The translations under genes and the position numbers were made by a program. From Lachnospiraceae bacterium (GTDB taxonomy: Bacteria; Bacillota; Clostridia; Lachnospirales; Lachnospiraceae): 64,000 nt of DNA. The DNA lies in NCBI GenBank assembly GCA_017444015.1, contig JAFSXN010000002.1, forward strand, positions 31,389 through 95,388, given 5' to 3'. The notes beneath the pieces were generated by a model that was not told the origin of the DNA, searched no databases, and saw only the letters and a program-made list of their open reading frames with translations. Shown one piece after another: positions 9,776 to 18,825 of this stretch; position 1 is the first letter of the stretch; each line of letters opens with the position of its first letter.

Positions 9776-9858
9776 CGAAAAACCTTTTTGCCGTTCACGA
9801 AAAAGTAACCCCTATATATAGAATATACGGGGTCCAGGCGAAAAAACCTTTTTTTAAA
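9776..9858 (-). promoter_or_regulatory. Leader region of the dGTPase-dnaG-rpoD operon with paired motifs
   Basis: Two near-identical blocks, CGAAAAACCTTTTTG (9776-9790) and CGAAAAAACCTTTTTTT (9839-9855), flank a hairpin with CCCC (9809-9812) and GGGG (9829-9832) arms around alternating A/T. The arrangement is upstream of the dGTPase start and downstream of the convergent-free gap after the HAD gene. It looks like a regulatory leader; no factor is identified. Confidence 0.4.
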
Positions 9859-9903
9859 TTGTGAAAAATTTGTGAACAAACAGAAGTCAGAAAAACCGAC
9901 CAA

Positions 9904-10515
9904 TCAGCCGGTCTTTACGCCAAGCCTTTTTAACTCCTCTACCGCTGACTCTCTGGAACGAAAGACAAAGGCGTGCATCCCGAAGCGGACCGCCGCATCT
10001 GTATTGGCTTTCGTATCGTCCATAAATACGCATTCGGCAGGAACAAGGGAAAAACGATCGCATAACAGGCGAAAGATTGCCTGATCGGGCTTTATCAGCT
10101 TCTCCCGATATGACAGGATCGAGCCGTCCATAAGCTCCAGAAAATCCATCTTCGCACCGGCCTCTGTATAGCACTTTTCAGAAAAGTTGGAAAGCGCATA
10201 GACCCGATAGCCGTCCTCCTTAAGCTGCCAAAGCCAGGGTTTCGTATAGGGCTGAGTTTCAACGAGACCACCCAGATCCTCCATCATTTTAAGGATCTCG
10301 CTCTTTACTCCCGGGTCGTTTGCGATAAAACCGGAAAGCAGCTCCTCATAGGACATTACTCCCCGGTCCATCTCATTCCAAAGCGGGTCCTTTACCGTAG
10401 CCCTCGCCACACGCTCAAAGGTCTCTCCCGTAAAGCCCAGCTCCTTTAAATACTTCTCCCAGCAGAAATCCAGCAAAACATTTCCGATATCAAAAACGAT
10501 ATTTCTGATCGCCAT
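9904..10515 (-). CDS. HAD-superfamily hydrolase, subfamily IA
   Basis: A 203-residue phosphatase-like protein. HAD motif I is VFDIGNVLLDF with the second aspartate replaced by asparagine (DxN rather than DxD), motif II is YALSN, motif III is K in LIKPDQAIF, and motif IV is FMDDTKAN. The DxN variant is common in the YihX/haloacid dehalogenase-like branch and may shift substrate use. It starts 10 bp after purA and is probably the last gene of the purC-purB-purA unit. The substrate is unknown. Confidence 0.85.
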   Translation of the reverse strand: MAIRNIVFDIGNVLLDFCWEKYLKELGFTGETFERVARATVKDPLWNEMDRGVMSYEELLSGFIANDPGVKSEILKMMEDLGGLVETQPYTKPWLWQLKEDGYRVYALSNFSEKCYTEAGAKMDFLELMDGSILSYREKLIKPDQAIFRLLCDRFSLVPAECVFMDDTKANTDAAVRFGMHAFVFRSRESAVEELKRLGVKTG

Positions 10516-10524
10516 TCTCTGTCC

Positions 10525-11802
10525 CTATTTATAGATGATATCCTCCCGTCCCGGGCCGTTTGAGACCATGGTGATCGGGAAGCCGATCCTTTCCTCAATA
10601 AATTCGATATATCTTCGGCAGTTTTCCGGCAGCTCCTTATAGTTATGGATCCCCCGGATCTCTTCCTTCCAGCCCGGAAGCACCTCCAGTACGGGCTTTG
10701 CCTTCTCTAACTCCGCCGTTACCGGAAAGTCCGTCGTGACCTTTCCGTCGATCTCATAGCCGACACAGACCGGGATCTCATCGAGGTAGCCCAGAACATC
10801 TAACACCGTAAAGGCAACATCCGTCGCTCCCTGGAGTCTCAGACCGTACTTCGAAGCCACACAGTCAAACCAGCCCACTCTTCTCGGTCTTCCGGTCGTA
10901 GCGCCGTACTCTCCGCCGTCCCCGCCGCGTCTGCGAAGCTCCTCCGCCTCGTCCCCGAACAGCTCGGATACGAAGGCTCCGGCTCCTACCGCCGAAGAAT
11001 AAGCCTTGCAGACCGTAACGATCTGTTTGATCTCATAGGGAGGGATCCCTGCGCCGATCGCTCCGTAGCCAGCAAGCGTTGAAGAAGAGGTCACCATAGG
11101 ATAGATGCCGTGATCCGGATCCTTCAAGGACCCAAGCTGCCCCTCTAAGAGAACGTTCTTTCCTTCCTTTACCGCCTTGTATAGAAACGCCGAGGTATCG
11201 CAGACATAGGGCTCTACCATCTCTTTGTATTCCATTAACGTATCATATAGCGCCGCCTCATTGATGGGTGCACTGTTATAGAGATGTACCAGCATACAGT
11301 TTTTGATTTCCGCTACCCGATGGATCTTATCCTTTAACTCCGCTTCCGGCAGAAACAGCTCGCTGACCTGGAAGCCGATCTTTGCGTACTTATCCGAATA
11401 AAAGGGAGCGATGCCGGACTTGGTCGAGCCGAACGCCTTGCCGGAAAGCCTTGCCTCCTCTAACGCGTCAAACTCGATATGATAGGGCATCACGATCTGG
11501 GCGCGGTTTGAGATCAACAGCTTTGGCGCCGGCACTCCCTGATCGGTCAGGCTCTTTACCTCCTTGAAAAGCACGGGGATATTCAGTGCCACCCCGTTGC
11601 CGATCACATTGGTGGTATGATCATAGAAAACCCCGGACGGCAGCGTATGAAGCGCAAATTTTCCGTAATTATTTACGATCGTATGCCCGGCGTTGGCTCC
11701 GTCCTGAAAACGGACGATGATATCCGCCTCCTTCGCGAGCATATCCGTGATCTTTCCCTTTCCCTCGTCTCCCCAGTTCGCTCCGACGATCGCCTTTACC
11801 AT
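10525..11802 (-). CDS. purA: Adenylosuccinate synthase
   Basis: A 425-residue enzyme joining IMP and aspartate with GTP to make adenylosuccinate. The GTP-binding WGDEGKGKITD at about residues 10-20, the GHTI segment and the C-terminal base-recognition SNGPGR are all visible. The start follows AGGGAGGAAGTT. It is 13 bp downstream of purB, so the two steps from IMP to AMP are encoded together. Confidence 0.96.
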   Translation of the reverse strand: MVKAIVGANWGDEGKGKITDMLAKEADIIVRFQDGANAGHTIVNNYGKFALHTLPSGVFYDHTTNVIGNGVALNIPVLFKEVKSLTDQGVPAPKLLISNRAQIVMPYHIEFDALEEARLSGKAFGSTKSGIAPFYSDKYAKIGFQVSELFLPEAELKDKIHRVAEIKNCMLVHLYNSAPINEAALYDTLMEYKEMVEPYVCDTSAFLYKAVKEGKNVLLEGQLGSLKDPDHGIYPMVTSSSTLAGYGAIGAGIPPYEIKQIVTVCKAYSSAVGAGAFVSELFGDEAEELRRRGGDGGEYGATTGRPRRVGWFDCVASKYGLRLQGATDVAFTVLDVLGYLDEIPVCVGYEIDGKVTTDFPVTAELEKAKPVLEVLPGWKEEIRGIHNYKELPENCRRYIEFIEERIGFPITMVSNGPGREDIIYK

Positions 11803-11815
11803 AGTAACTTCCTCC

Positions 11816-13273
11816 CTAAACGTTGATCTCGGCCGTCTGACCGAGCGCCTCTTTATTTGCCGAAAGCACAGGTCCTACGACCCCGCTCAGATATTTCTCC
11901 ACTTGCTCCGCAGATCTTCCGATGTATTTTTTCGGATCCATCGCCTCCCTTAGTTCCGCCTCGGAAATCTCAAAGGCAGGGTCCTCTGCGATCAGCTTGA
12001 GCAGATTGTTCTCCAGTCCCTTCTTCTTAACGTTCTCTCCGGCCTCCATGGAATGCTCTCTGATCAGCTCATGCAGCTCCTGACGGTCTCCGCCGTTCTT
12101 CACCGCGTCCATCAGGATATTCTCGCTTGCCATAAAGGGAAGCTCGCTCATCAGATGCTTTTCTATGACCTTCTCATTGACCACCAGTCCGTCGGTAACG
12201 TTCATACAGAGATCCAGCACGCCATCGCAGGCCAAAAAGCCCTCCGGGATACTCAATCTTTTATTTGCCGAATCGTCAAGGGTCCGTTCAAACCACTGAG
12301 AAGCAGCCGTGACCGCGGGATTCAGCGCATCAATCATGATATACCGGCTCAGTGAAGCGATCCGTTCGCTCCGCATCGGATTTCTCTTGTAAGCCATCGC
12401 CGACGAACCGATCTGAGACTTTTCAAAGGGCTCCTCGACTTCCTTCAGATGCTGCAATAGCCTGATATCCCCGGAAAACTTATGGGCGCTCTGCGCGATC
12501 CCCGAAAGGACATTGAGGACCCTGGAATCCACCTTTCTGGAATAGGTCTGCCCGCTCACCGGATAGCACTCCGAAAAGCCCATTTTTTCGGCAATCAGTG
12601 GATCGATCTTTTCGACTAGCTCGGAATTTCCGTCAAAGAGCTCTAAAAAGCTCGCCTGGGTCCCGGTTGTCCCCTTGCTTCCTAAAAGTTTCATCGAGCC
12701 AAGCACAAAGTCCAACTCCTCCAGATCGAGCATAAACTCATTGATCCAGAGAGTCGTCCTCTTTCCGACCGTCGTAGGCTGCGCCGGCTGAAAATGCGTA
12801 AAGGCAAGGGTCGGCAGCGCCTTATACTTCCCCGCGAAAGCGGACAGCTTATCAATAACATTCAAAAGCTTCCTTCGGATAAGCCTGAGTCCTTCCCGCA
12901 TCAGGATCAGATCGGTATTATCTCCGACATAGCAGGAGGTCGCTCCGAGGTGAATGATCCTCTTGGCCTTGGGACACTGGACGCCATAGGCATATACATG
13001 GCTCATAACATCGTGGCGTACTTCCTTCTCCCTGGCTTTAGCCACCTCATAATTGATATTTTCGGCGTTTGCCTTCAGCTCGTCGATCATCTCCTGCGTG
13101 ATCACCGGCTTACCGTTTTCCGAAAGCCCTAACTCCATTTCCGTTTCCGCAAGCGCGATCCAGAGTCTCCGCCAGGTCTTGAATTTCATATCCTGAGAGA
13201 AGATATACTGCATTTCCTTGCTTGCGTAGCGCTCCGAAAGGGGACTTATATATCTGTCGGTTCTGTCACTCAT
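11816..13273 (-). CDS. purB: Adenylosuccinate lyase
   Basis: A 485-residue fumarase/aspartase-superfamily enzyme. It cleaves adenylosuccinate to AMP and SAICAR to AICAR. The superfamily signature is seen in GSSAMAYKRNPMRSERI at about residues 290-306 and the catalytic His region in THFQPAQPTTVGKR. It lies between purC and purA, forming a short purine operon that supplies both uses of the enzyme. Confidence 0.96.
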   Translation of the reverse strand: MSDRTDRYISPLSERYASKEMQYIFSQDMKFKTWRRLWIALAETEMELGLSENGKPVITQEMIDELKANAENINYEVAKAREKEVRHDVMSHVYAYGVQCPKAKRIIHLGATSCYVGDNTDLILMREGLRLIRRKLLNVIDKLSAFAGKYKALPTLAFTHFQPAQPTTVGKRTTLWINEFMLDLEELDFVLGSMKLLGSKGTTGTQASFLELFDGNSELVEKIDPLIAEKMGFSECYPVSGQTYSRKVDSRVLNVLSGIAQSAHKFSGDIRLLQHLKEVEEPFEKSQIGSSAMAYKRNPMRSERIASLSRYIMIDALNPAVTAASQWFERTLDDSANKRLSIPEGFLACDGVLDLCMNVTDGLVVNEKVIEKHLMSELPFMASENILMDAVKNGGDRQELHELIREHSMEAGENVKKKGLENNLLKLIAEDPAFEISEAELREAMDPKKYIGRSAEQVEKYLSGVVGPVLSANKEALGQTAEINV

Positions 13274-13311
13274 CCTTATCTCCTGTAGGAAATAAATGTA
13301 TTTTCTTTCCT

Positions 13312-14019
13312 CTAAGCTAACCCGAGGCGCTTGTAAACCTCCTGATAGGCCTCCTCGACCTTCCCCAGATCCCTGCGGAAGCGGTCCTTATCCAATTTCT
13401 CATGCGTATGGACGTCCCATAGCCTGCAGGTATCCGGCGAGATCTCATCCGCCAGGATGATCTCTCCCTTGTAGCGTCCGAACTCAATCTTAAAGTCTAC
13501 CAGCTCGATATCCGCCTGTAAAAAATAGGCCTTTAACACCTCATTGACCTTGAAGGCATACTTCTTGATGGTCTCGATCTCTTCTTCCGCAGCCAGGTCG
13601 AGGGCCAGAGCAAAATAGCTGTTGATCAGAGGATCGCCCAGTTCATCGTTCTTATAGCTGAATTCAATGGTCGGCTGCTTAAACGGCGTTCCCTCCTTGA
13701 CGCCGAGGCGCTTTGAAAAGCTCCCCGCGGCAATATTCCGGATAATGACCTCAAGGGGCACGATCTCCACTTTCTTAACCGCCGTTTCCCGGTCGGAAAG
13801 TTCCTCGATAAAATGGGTCGGAACTCCTTCTTTTTCTAAGAGTTGAAACACGTGATTCGTCATCCGGTTATTGATCACACCCTTACCGACGATCGTTCCC
13901 TTCTTCTCTCCGTTAAAGGCGGTCGCGTCATCCTTATAATCCACGATAACGACATCCGGATTTTCCGTCGCAAATACCTTCTTTGCCTTTCCCTCGTACA
14001 GCTGTTCCTTTTTCTCCAT
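13312..14019 (-). CDS. purC: Phosphoribosylaminoimidazole-succinocarboxamide (SAICAR) synthase
   Basis: A 235-residue enzyme of normal length that joins CAIR and aspartate. The N-terminal [10 protein letters not shown] and [10 protein letters not shown] blocks, the middle [10 protein letters not shown] and the C-terminal [14 protein letters not shown] are PurC hallmarks. It is the first gene of the purC-purB-purA run. A TATAAT box at 14051-14056 (minus strand) lies 32 bp upstream. Confidence 0.97.
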   Translation of the reverse strand: MEKKEQLYEGKAKKVFATENPDVVIVDYKDDATAFNGEKKGTIVGKGVINNRMTNHVFQLLEKEGVPTHFIEELSDRETAVKKVEIVPLEVIIRNIAAGSFSKRLGVKEGTPFKQPTIEFSYKNDELGDPLINSYFALALDLAAEEEIETIKKYAFKVNEVLKAYFLQADIELVDFKIEFGRYKGEIILADEISPDTCRLWDVHTHEKLDKDRFRRDLGKVEEAYQEVYKRLGLA

Positions 14020-14050
14020 GCTCTATATCCTTTCCATAATGGACTTTGTT

Positions 14051-14079
14051 ATTATACCTGTATCAACACAGCCTCAAAC
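14051..14079 (-). promoter_or_regulatory. Probable promoter of purC operon
   Basis: On the minus strand a perfect TATAAT (complement of 14051-14056) lies just upstream of purC. The -35 region is weak (GTTTGA with a 17-bp spacer). No PurR box was recognised. Confidence 0.5.
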
Positions 14080-14114
14080 AGTGTATCAAAAAAAAAGAAA
14101 ATGTCAACCGCCGC

Positions 14115-14879
14115 CTACCCGGACAGCTTCCCGACAAAACCCCGTACCCGTTCATTCTCCGAGGAAAAGACCTCTTCCGGCGTTCCTTCCACCTGGATCA
14201 GACCGTTCTCCATAAAGATCACCCGGTCGGAGACCTCCTTCGCGAAGTTCATCTCGTGCGTTACGATGATCATGGTCATATGCTCGCTGGCAAGCTCCTT
14301 GATGACTTTTAAGACCTCTCCGGTCAGCTCCGGATCGAGGGCTGAGGTCGGCTCGTCAAAATAGATCACCTTTGGATTCAGCGCTAACGCCCGGACGATC
14401 GAAACCCTCTGCTGCTGCCCGCCGGAAAGCTGGCAGGGATAGCTGTCCGCCTTATCCGAAAGCCCAAATTGGGTAAGCAGACGCATCGCGGTCTCTACAG
14501 CCTCCTCCTTCGGGATCCTATGAGCAACGATCGCCGCGTCCGTTACGTTTCTTAACACCGAAAAATGTGGAAACAGGTTAAAGCTCTGAAACACCAGCCC
14601 GAAATATCCCCGGATCCTTTTCAGCTCCTCCTTCGAAGCATACACGCACCTTCCCGAGCCGTCCGTATAAGCCGCCTTCTGCCCGAGATAGGTAAGCTCT
14701 CCCCCGTCCATGGTCTCAAGAAGAGTCGCGCACCGAAGCAGTGTCGATTTTCCGGAGCCCGAGGGACCGATCACGGAAACGACCTCGTTCGGCCGGACGC
14801 TCAGCGAAACATCCCGCAAAACGGTAAGCTCTCCGAAGCTCTTTCTTAAGTTTTTGATCTCAACCAGAGGCTCTGACAT
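14115..14879 (-). CDS. Amino-acid ABC transporter ATP-binding protein
   Basis: A 254-residue ABC ATPase of the polar amino-acid family. Walker A is [11 protein letters not shown], the signature is LSGGQQQRV, Walker B is [14 protein letters not shown], and the H-loop is IVTHEM. A 25-residue insertion before the Q-loop ([17 protein letters not shown]) is longer than in GlnQ. It is the last gene of an importer operon (binding protein, permease, ATPase) and works at the inner face of the membrane. Confidence 0.94.
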   Translation of the reverse strand: MSEPLVEIKNLRKSFGELTVLRDVSLSVRPNEVVSVIGPSGSGKSTLLRCATLLETMDGGELTYLGQKAAYTDGSGRCVYASKEELKRIRGYFGLVFQSFNLFPHFSVLRNVTDAAIVAHRIPKEEAVETAMRLLTQFGLSDKADSYPCQLSGGQQQRVSIVRALALNPKVIYFDEPTSALDPELTGEVLKVIKELASEHMTMIIVTHEMNFAKEVSDRVIFMENGLIQVEGTPEEVFSSENERVRGFVGKLSG

Positions 14880-14888
14880 TTCTTCCCC

Positions 14889-15539
14889 TTACTGATAGTA
14901 ATCAAGCGCCTTTTCGATCCGGCCCATACCAAAGGCCACAACGAAATTAAAGATATAATAGAAGAGACCCGCGACAATGAAGGGGGTCATGGTCGTCTGC
15001 GCCGCGGCGATGGCCTTTGCCTCCGTAAACATCTCCGACACCGCGATAACAAAGGCAAGCGACGTATCCTTGACCAGAGTTATGACCTCATTTGTCACCG
15101 ACGGCAGCACCGTCTTTACGACCTGGGGAAAGATGATTCGAAGAAAGGTCTGGGTTTTGGAGTAGCCTAACAGCTCCGCCGCCTCATACTGCCCCCTGGG
15201 AATGGACTCGATCCCGCCCCGGTAGATCTCCGCGAAATACGCGGCATAATTCAGCACAAAGCCGATGATGACCGCCGTAAACCGGTAGGAGGTCTTGATC
15301 TTGATCCCGAAGAGATAGTAGGGACCAAAGAAGACGACCATTAACTGAAGCATCAGGGGCGTTCCCCGCATGATCGAGATATAGACCTTGACGATAGCGC
15401 TCAGAATCTTATTTTTGGAAAGGCGCCCCAGGGCCACCACAAGTCCTAACGGCAAAGAAAAAACGAGTGTCAGGAAAAAAATCATAATACTGGTAAACGA
15501 ACCATCTAATAACTGTATAATGATCTGTCCGACACTCAT
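14889..15539 (-). CDS. Amino-acid ABC transporter permease
   Basis: A 216-residue membrane protein of the HisM/GlnP type, with about five transmembrane segments and the EAA loop EAAELLGYSKTQTFLRIIFPQ at about residues 138-158, which contacts the ATPase. It lies 10 bp upstream of the ATPase gene. A G/C-rich inverted sequence in the 56-bp gap to the binding-protein gene may reduce read-through into permease and ATPase. Confidence 0.93.
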   Translation of the reverse strand: MSVGQIIIQLLDGSFTSIMIFFLTLVFSLPLGLVVALGRLSKNKILSAIVKVYISIMRGTPLMLQLMVVFFGPYYLFGIKIKTSYRFTAVIIGFVLNYAAYFAEIYRGGIESIPRGQYEAAELLGYSKTQTFLRIIFPQVVKTVLPSVTNEVITLVKDTSLAFVIAVSEMFTEAKAIAAAQTTMTPFIVAGLFYYIFNFVVAFGMGRIEKALDYYQ

Positions 15540-15595
15540 TTTTCTCTCCGATCTCTTTTACGAAGGCCGGGGCCCCCGCCGTTATCCTCTTCTTT

Positions 15596-16450
15596 CTATT
15601 TTCCCAGCGTTACCGCGTCCTGAAGGCCCCAGGTTTCCGCGATCTCCATAAAGGTCCCGTCCTCTGCCATCTCATCCAGCGTCTCCTGGACCTGATCGCG
15701 AAGCTCGGTATTTCCCTTTAAGAAGCCTACACCGTACTGCTCGGAAACCAGTACTTCATCGAGGATCTTATAGCCGTCGCCTCGCTGCGCGATCTGATAC
15801 TCCGCGACCCCGATATCCATAGCGACCGCCTCGACCGCGCCGGACTCCAGATTCAGAAACGCCGTATTATAATCCGGAACGATCACAAGCTCCGCAAAGG
15901 AATCCGTAAGCTCCCTGGAATCATCGGACTCAAGCGCCTCTAAGGCCGAGGAATCCGCCTGCACGGTAACAATCTTTCCGGCCAGATCCGCCTGGGTCTC
16001 GATCCCGGAATCCGTCGCTACTACAAATACCTGGCTGTTGTCCACATAGGGCGTTGACCACTCATACTTGTCGAGTCTCTCCTCGCTCATCGTAAAGCCG
16101 TTCCAGATACAGTCGATGGTTCCGGAAGCCAGCTCCATATCCTTGGAATCCCAGTCGATGGGCTGAAGTCCAAGCTCCCAGCCTCTTCTCTTCGCGACCT
16201 CCGCCGCAAGATCCAGATCAAAGCCTACATATTCGCCGTTCTCGTCCTGATAGCCGTAGGGCGGAAAGCTGGCGTCAAAGCCTACCACAAACACACCGTC
16301 ATCCGCGTTTTCGGGAAGAGCCGCCTCTTCCTCCTTTGTTTCAGAGGGCGCCGCCGCTGCGTTTCCGGCGGGTACCGTCCCCGGGACTGCGCAGCCGACA
16401 GCCGAAAGCATCAATAACGTACCGATCAGACAAACGATTCTCTTTTTCAT
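15596..16450 (-). CDS. Amino-acid ABC transporter substrate-binding lipoprotein
   Basis: A 284-residue extracellular binding protein with a lipoprotein signal (MKKRIVCLIG... LSAVGC, lipidated Cys at residue 20). The type 3 solute-binding domain starts at VFVVGFDASFPPYGY, and IDCIWNGFTMSEER is the usual amino-acid contact region. An upstream in-frame ATG at 16486 is disfavoured because GGAGGAAATT precedes 16450. Substrate cannot be told from sequence; cystine, glutamine or arginine are all possible. Confidence 0.92.
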   Translation of the reverse strand: MKKRIVCLIGTLLMLSAVGCAVPGTVPAGNAAAAPSETKEEEAALPENADDGVFVVGFDASFPPYGYQDENGEYVGFDLDLAAEVAKRRGWELGLQPIDWDSKDMELASGTIDCIWNGFTMSEERLDKYEWSTPYVDNSQVFVVATDSGIETQADLAGKIVTVQADSSALEALESDDSRELTDSFAELVIVPDYNTAFLNLESGAVEAVAMDIGVAEYQIAQRGDGYKILDEVLVSEQYGVGFLKGNTELRDQVQETLDEMAEDGTFMEIAETWGLQDAVTLGK

Positions 16451-16486
16451 AATTTCCTCCTGTCCTGTAACCCTGTGCCTGGTCAC

Positions 16487-16632
16487 TTGATTCAGGAGCC
16501 GAAAGTGTCATGTGGCGAAGCCACATGGGCAATTTGCACAAAAAGCGGCGTGGAAAGCTAGCTGTCCAGCCCGCTTTCAGTGCAAATTCACCATGGCACT
16601 CCGTGCCATGTGACTTTCGGCTCCTGAATCAA
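16487..16632. repeat. 146-bp complex palindromic element
   Basis: Outer arms are a perfect 20-bp inverted repeat: TTGATTCAGGAGCCGAAAGT (16487-16506) and its complement at 16613-16632. Inside are two small perfect hairpins (CATGTGGC/GCCACATG and CATGGCAC/GTGCCATG) and a further pair, GCAATTTGCAC with GTGCAAATT. The whole folds into a branched structure. It sits between the four-gene cluster and the importer gene. It could be a miniature element or a structured RNA; I have no second copy in the window to decide. Confidence 0.75.
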
Positions 16633-16736
16633 TACTTTAGCACGATAAAATCCAACCGCTATACTACCATATCCGGGGAAACAAGTCAACTTCCAGGGAG
16701 CTCTTATCCGCCGCCCAAAGCCGCCCCAAACCCATT

Positions 16737-17957
16737 TTATTCATATTGTGAAACGATGGCGAGGATTTCTCTGGCATACTGCGGATAATCCTTCACCAGC
16801 CGCTCGATCTCGTTCTTGCTCTGCTCCAGATTGTAGGTATTGAAATCCATGCCCTTCTTCAGCCGCTGCCTCTGAATGATCAGATTATGCCGAAGCTCCG
16901 TCATCTCGCTTTCTTCCATCAGGATGCTCGGCTGATAGGCAAAGACCGAAGGGTCCTTGATATGCAGGGCACGCAGATAAGACAGCAGCTCATGCCTGGC
17001 CTCCTCCAGATCCCTTGCCACCTCCTCGGAGTGATTCCTGGCCTTTTTCTCCTCCAGATATTTCTCCCACATATACCGTAGCTCATAGGAGGAATTCACA
17101 TGGTATTTGGAATAGTAAAAATCGATTAGATTCGTCGCGTTGACATACTTTAACTTCGTCTTGTTCTGGATGACGATGGCGCGGTTCAGCTTCTTTTCGA
17201 CCTTGACCTGCTCCGACTGCGCATTCCGGTAGCTGACAAAGATCCCGGTCAGTCCGAGGGCTAAGATCCCGATCACAAAGGTGATCCCAAGTCTTGCGTT
17301 GACCCGGAAGGAATTCTGCAAAAACAAGAGTAACGCAACAATCAGAAGGCTTGCCGTCACAAGCAGGACACAGAAGGTCTTGGCATTGATGGCGCGGCTG
17401 CGCTCCCGCCTTCTCTGATAGGCAAGGGCCCCCTTCTCTCCTTCGAGCAGATTCAGATCCCGCTTGACCTTCATCTGGTACTCCTCGCTCTCCACGAGCT
17501 TCTTCAGCGCATCCGGCATAGTCTTTTCCCGCTCGAGCCTCGCCATTTCCCGGTACTGGGCCTCCGAAATCTTACTGACCGGGCGTTTGTAATTCTTCTC
17601 GGACTCCTCGATCTGAAGGATCCTTCCGGCCCGCTGCTTTAAATGCTTCTGCTCCTTATAGTTCAGAGCGGCCAGGATCTCGATATCCGAAAGATGCTCC
17701 AAAACGATCTGATACTCCGCCTTCTGCTCCTCGACATCCTTGGAGAACTGGGTCATCTGGTCGCAGTGGTCCCTGACAAACCGCTCCCGCTCCCGGTAAT
17801 CCCCGACATTCAGGTTCTCCCGCTTCATCGTCGAGGAATTCAGAACGTCCGCGATGGACTCCGAAGCGTCGCCGACCTTCAGCTCGCTCAGAAAGAAATC
17901 GTCGTCGTCCTTTTCCTCAAATCCTATGGTTTTTTTGATCCAGTCAAACAGCTTCAT
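16737..17957 (-). CDS. Coiled-coil membrane protein, last gene of the four-gene cluster
   Basis: A 406-residue protein that I do not recognise by function. Charged, glutamate/lysine-rich helical regions at about residues 55-190 and 250-400 flank two adjacent transmembrane segments at about 193-213 and 224-243. Both long soluble parts would then face the cytoplasm. The N-terminal 40 residues are acidic (KDDDDFF). It starts 13 bp after the preceding gene and ends the operon. Its membrane anchor suggests that the cluster works at the membrane; that is inference. Confidence 0.85.
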   Translation of the reverse strand: MKLFDWIKKTIGFEEKDDDDFFLSELKVGDASESIADVLNSSTMKRENLNVGDYRERERFVRDHCDQMTQFSKDVEEQKAEYQIVLEHLSDIEILAALNYKEQKHLKQRAGRILQIEESEKNYKRPVSKISEAQYREMARLEREKTMPDALKKLVESEEYQMKVKRDLNLLEGEKGALAYQRRRERSRAINAKTFCVLLVTASLLIVALLLFLQNSFRVNARLGITFVIGILALGLTGIFVSYRNAQSEQVKVEKKLNRAIVIQNKTKLKYVNATNLIDFYYSKYHVNSSYELRYMWEKYLEEKKARNHSEEVARDLEEARHELLSYLRALHIKDPSVFAYQPSILMEESEMTELRHNLIIQRQRLKKGMDFNTYNLEQSKNEIERLVKDYPQYAREILAIVSQYE

Positions 17958-17970
17958 ACATAAAACCCGA

Positions 17971-18813
17971 TCAGTGATCCAGAAGCATACTGCTTCGGTA
18001 TTCCTTCTTCCAATCGTTCAGGACATCCTCCAAGGCATCATAATACTGGCTGATCTTTCCGGATTCCTTCAGATCCGCAAGTCTTGAAAGGATCTTTGCC
18101 TGTAAACTCCTCTCGGAAGGCTTTGAAAACTCCTTATAGAGCCTGTCCGCCTCTTCTTTGATCTCCTCGTTAAAGCCATAGCGAAGGACCAGCCGGTTAT
18201 ATTTCTCCTCATCGTTAATAAACCGGGAGGCCAGAAGAAACTGAAGAACACTCTTCTGCTCCCCGGAGATATTATAGGCATCGTAAAAGCACTCGGCAGC
18301 TTCCTTTAACAGAAACAGTCTCGCGTAGGCGCAGCCCATATTGTGCAGGATCCCGGCGTAGGTCTCCCGTTCAAGCTCCCGGTCCATAGACCCAAGAACA
18401 AAGCGGTATTCGTCCAGTGCCAGGGCGAATTTACCGTTTTTCAGCATATTATCGCCCCTCAGCTTATGCTTTCGGTTCCGGTCAAGTCCGGAGCTGTCAA
18501 GCAGCGTCTGCTTTACCGAAAGCAGCTCCTCCTCCGTCAGATAGCAGGAGTCGGTCAGGATCGTCAGCACAAATTCCCCGACGCTGCAGCCTCCCTCAAG
18601 AAGCTCGGACAGCTTGTTGCCAAGCCTCGGCATCCCGGCTTCCCGGATCAGAAAATCACAGAGCGCCGGGTCCAGGACATCCTCATCCAACAGGCAGGCA
18701 TTCTCTGTCAGCAAAAAGCACAGCTCCTCGATCGAGTAGATATGGATCCCAAAGGCTACGAAATAATATGGATTTGTCGCCAGCGCGCTGTGGCACAGGA
18801 TCAGCTCAGACAT
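17971..18813 (-). CDS. TPR-like helical protein, third gene of the four-gene cluster
   Basis: A 280-residue all-helical protein with no catalytic motif. Residues about 115-200 look like tetratricopeptide repeats (LRGDNMLKNGKFALALDEY, then ILHNMGCAYARLFLLKEAAECFYDAY). The N-terminal 100 residues form another helical domain (YYFVAFGIHIYSIEELCFLL). It lies 12 bp after the actin/Hsp70-like gene and 13 bp before the membrane coiled-coil gene, so these are one transcription unit. A scaffolding role is likely but not shown. Confidence 0.85.
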   Translation of the reverse strand: MSELILCHSALATNPYYFVAFGIHIYSIEELCFLLTENACLLDEDVLDPALCDFLIREAGMPRLGNKLSELLEGGCSVGEFVLTILTDSCYLTEEELLSVKQTLLDSSGLDRNRKHKLRGDNMLKNGKFALALDEYRFVLGSMDRELERETYAGILHNMGCAYARLFLLKEAAECFYDAYNISGEQKSVLQFLLASRFINDEEKYNRLVLRYGFNEEIKEEADRLYKEFSKPSERSLQAKILSRLADLKESGKISQYYDALEDVLNDWKKEYRSSMLLDH

Positions 18814-18825
18814 CTATAACACCTG

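Noticed and set aside
15540-15595. G/C-rich GGGGCCCC hairpin between permease and binding-protein genes
   Set aside because: No T run follows on the coding strand, so it is not called as a terminator; it may only modulate downstream expression.
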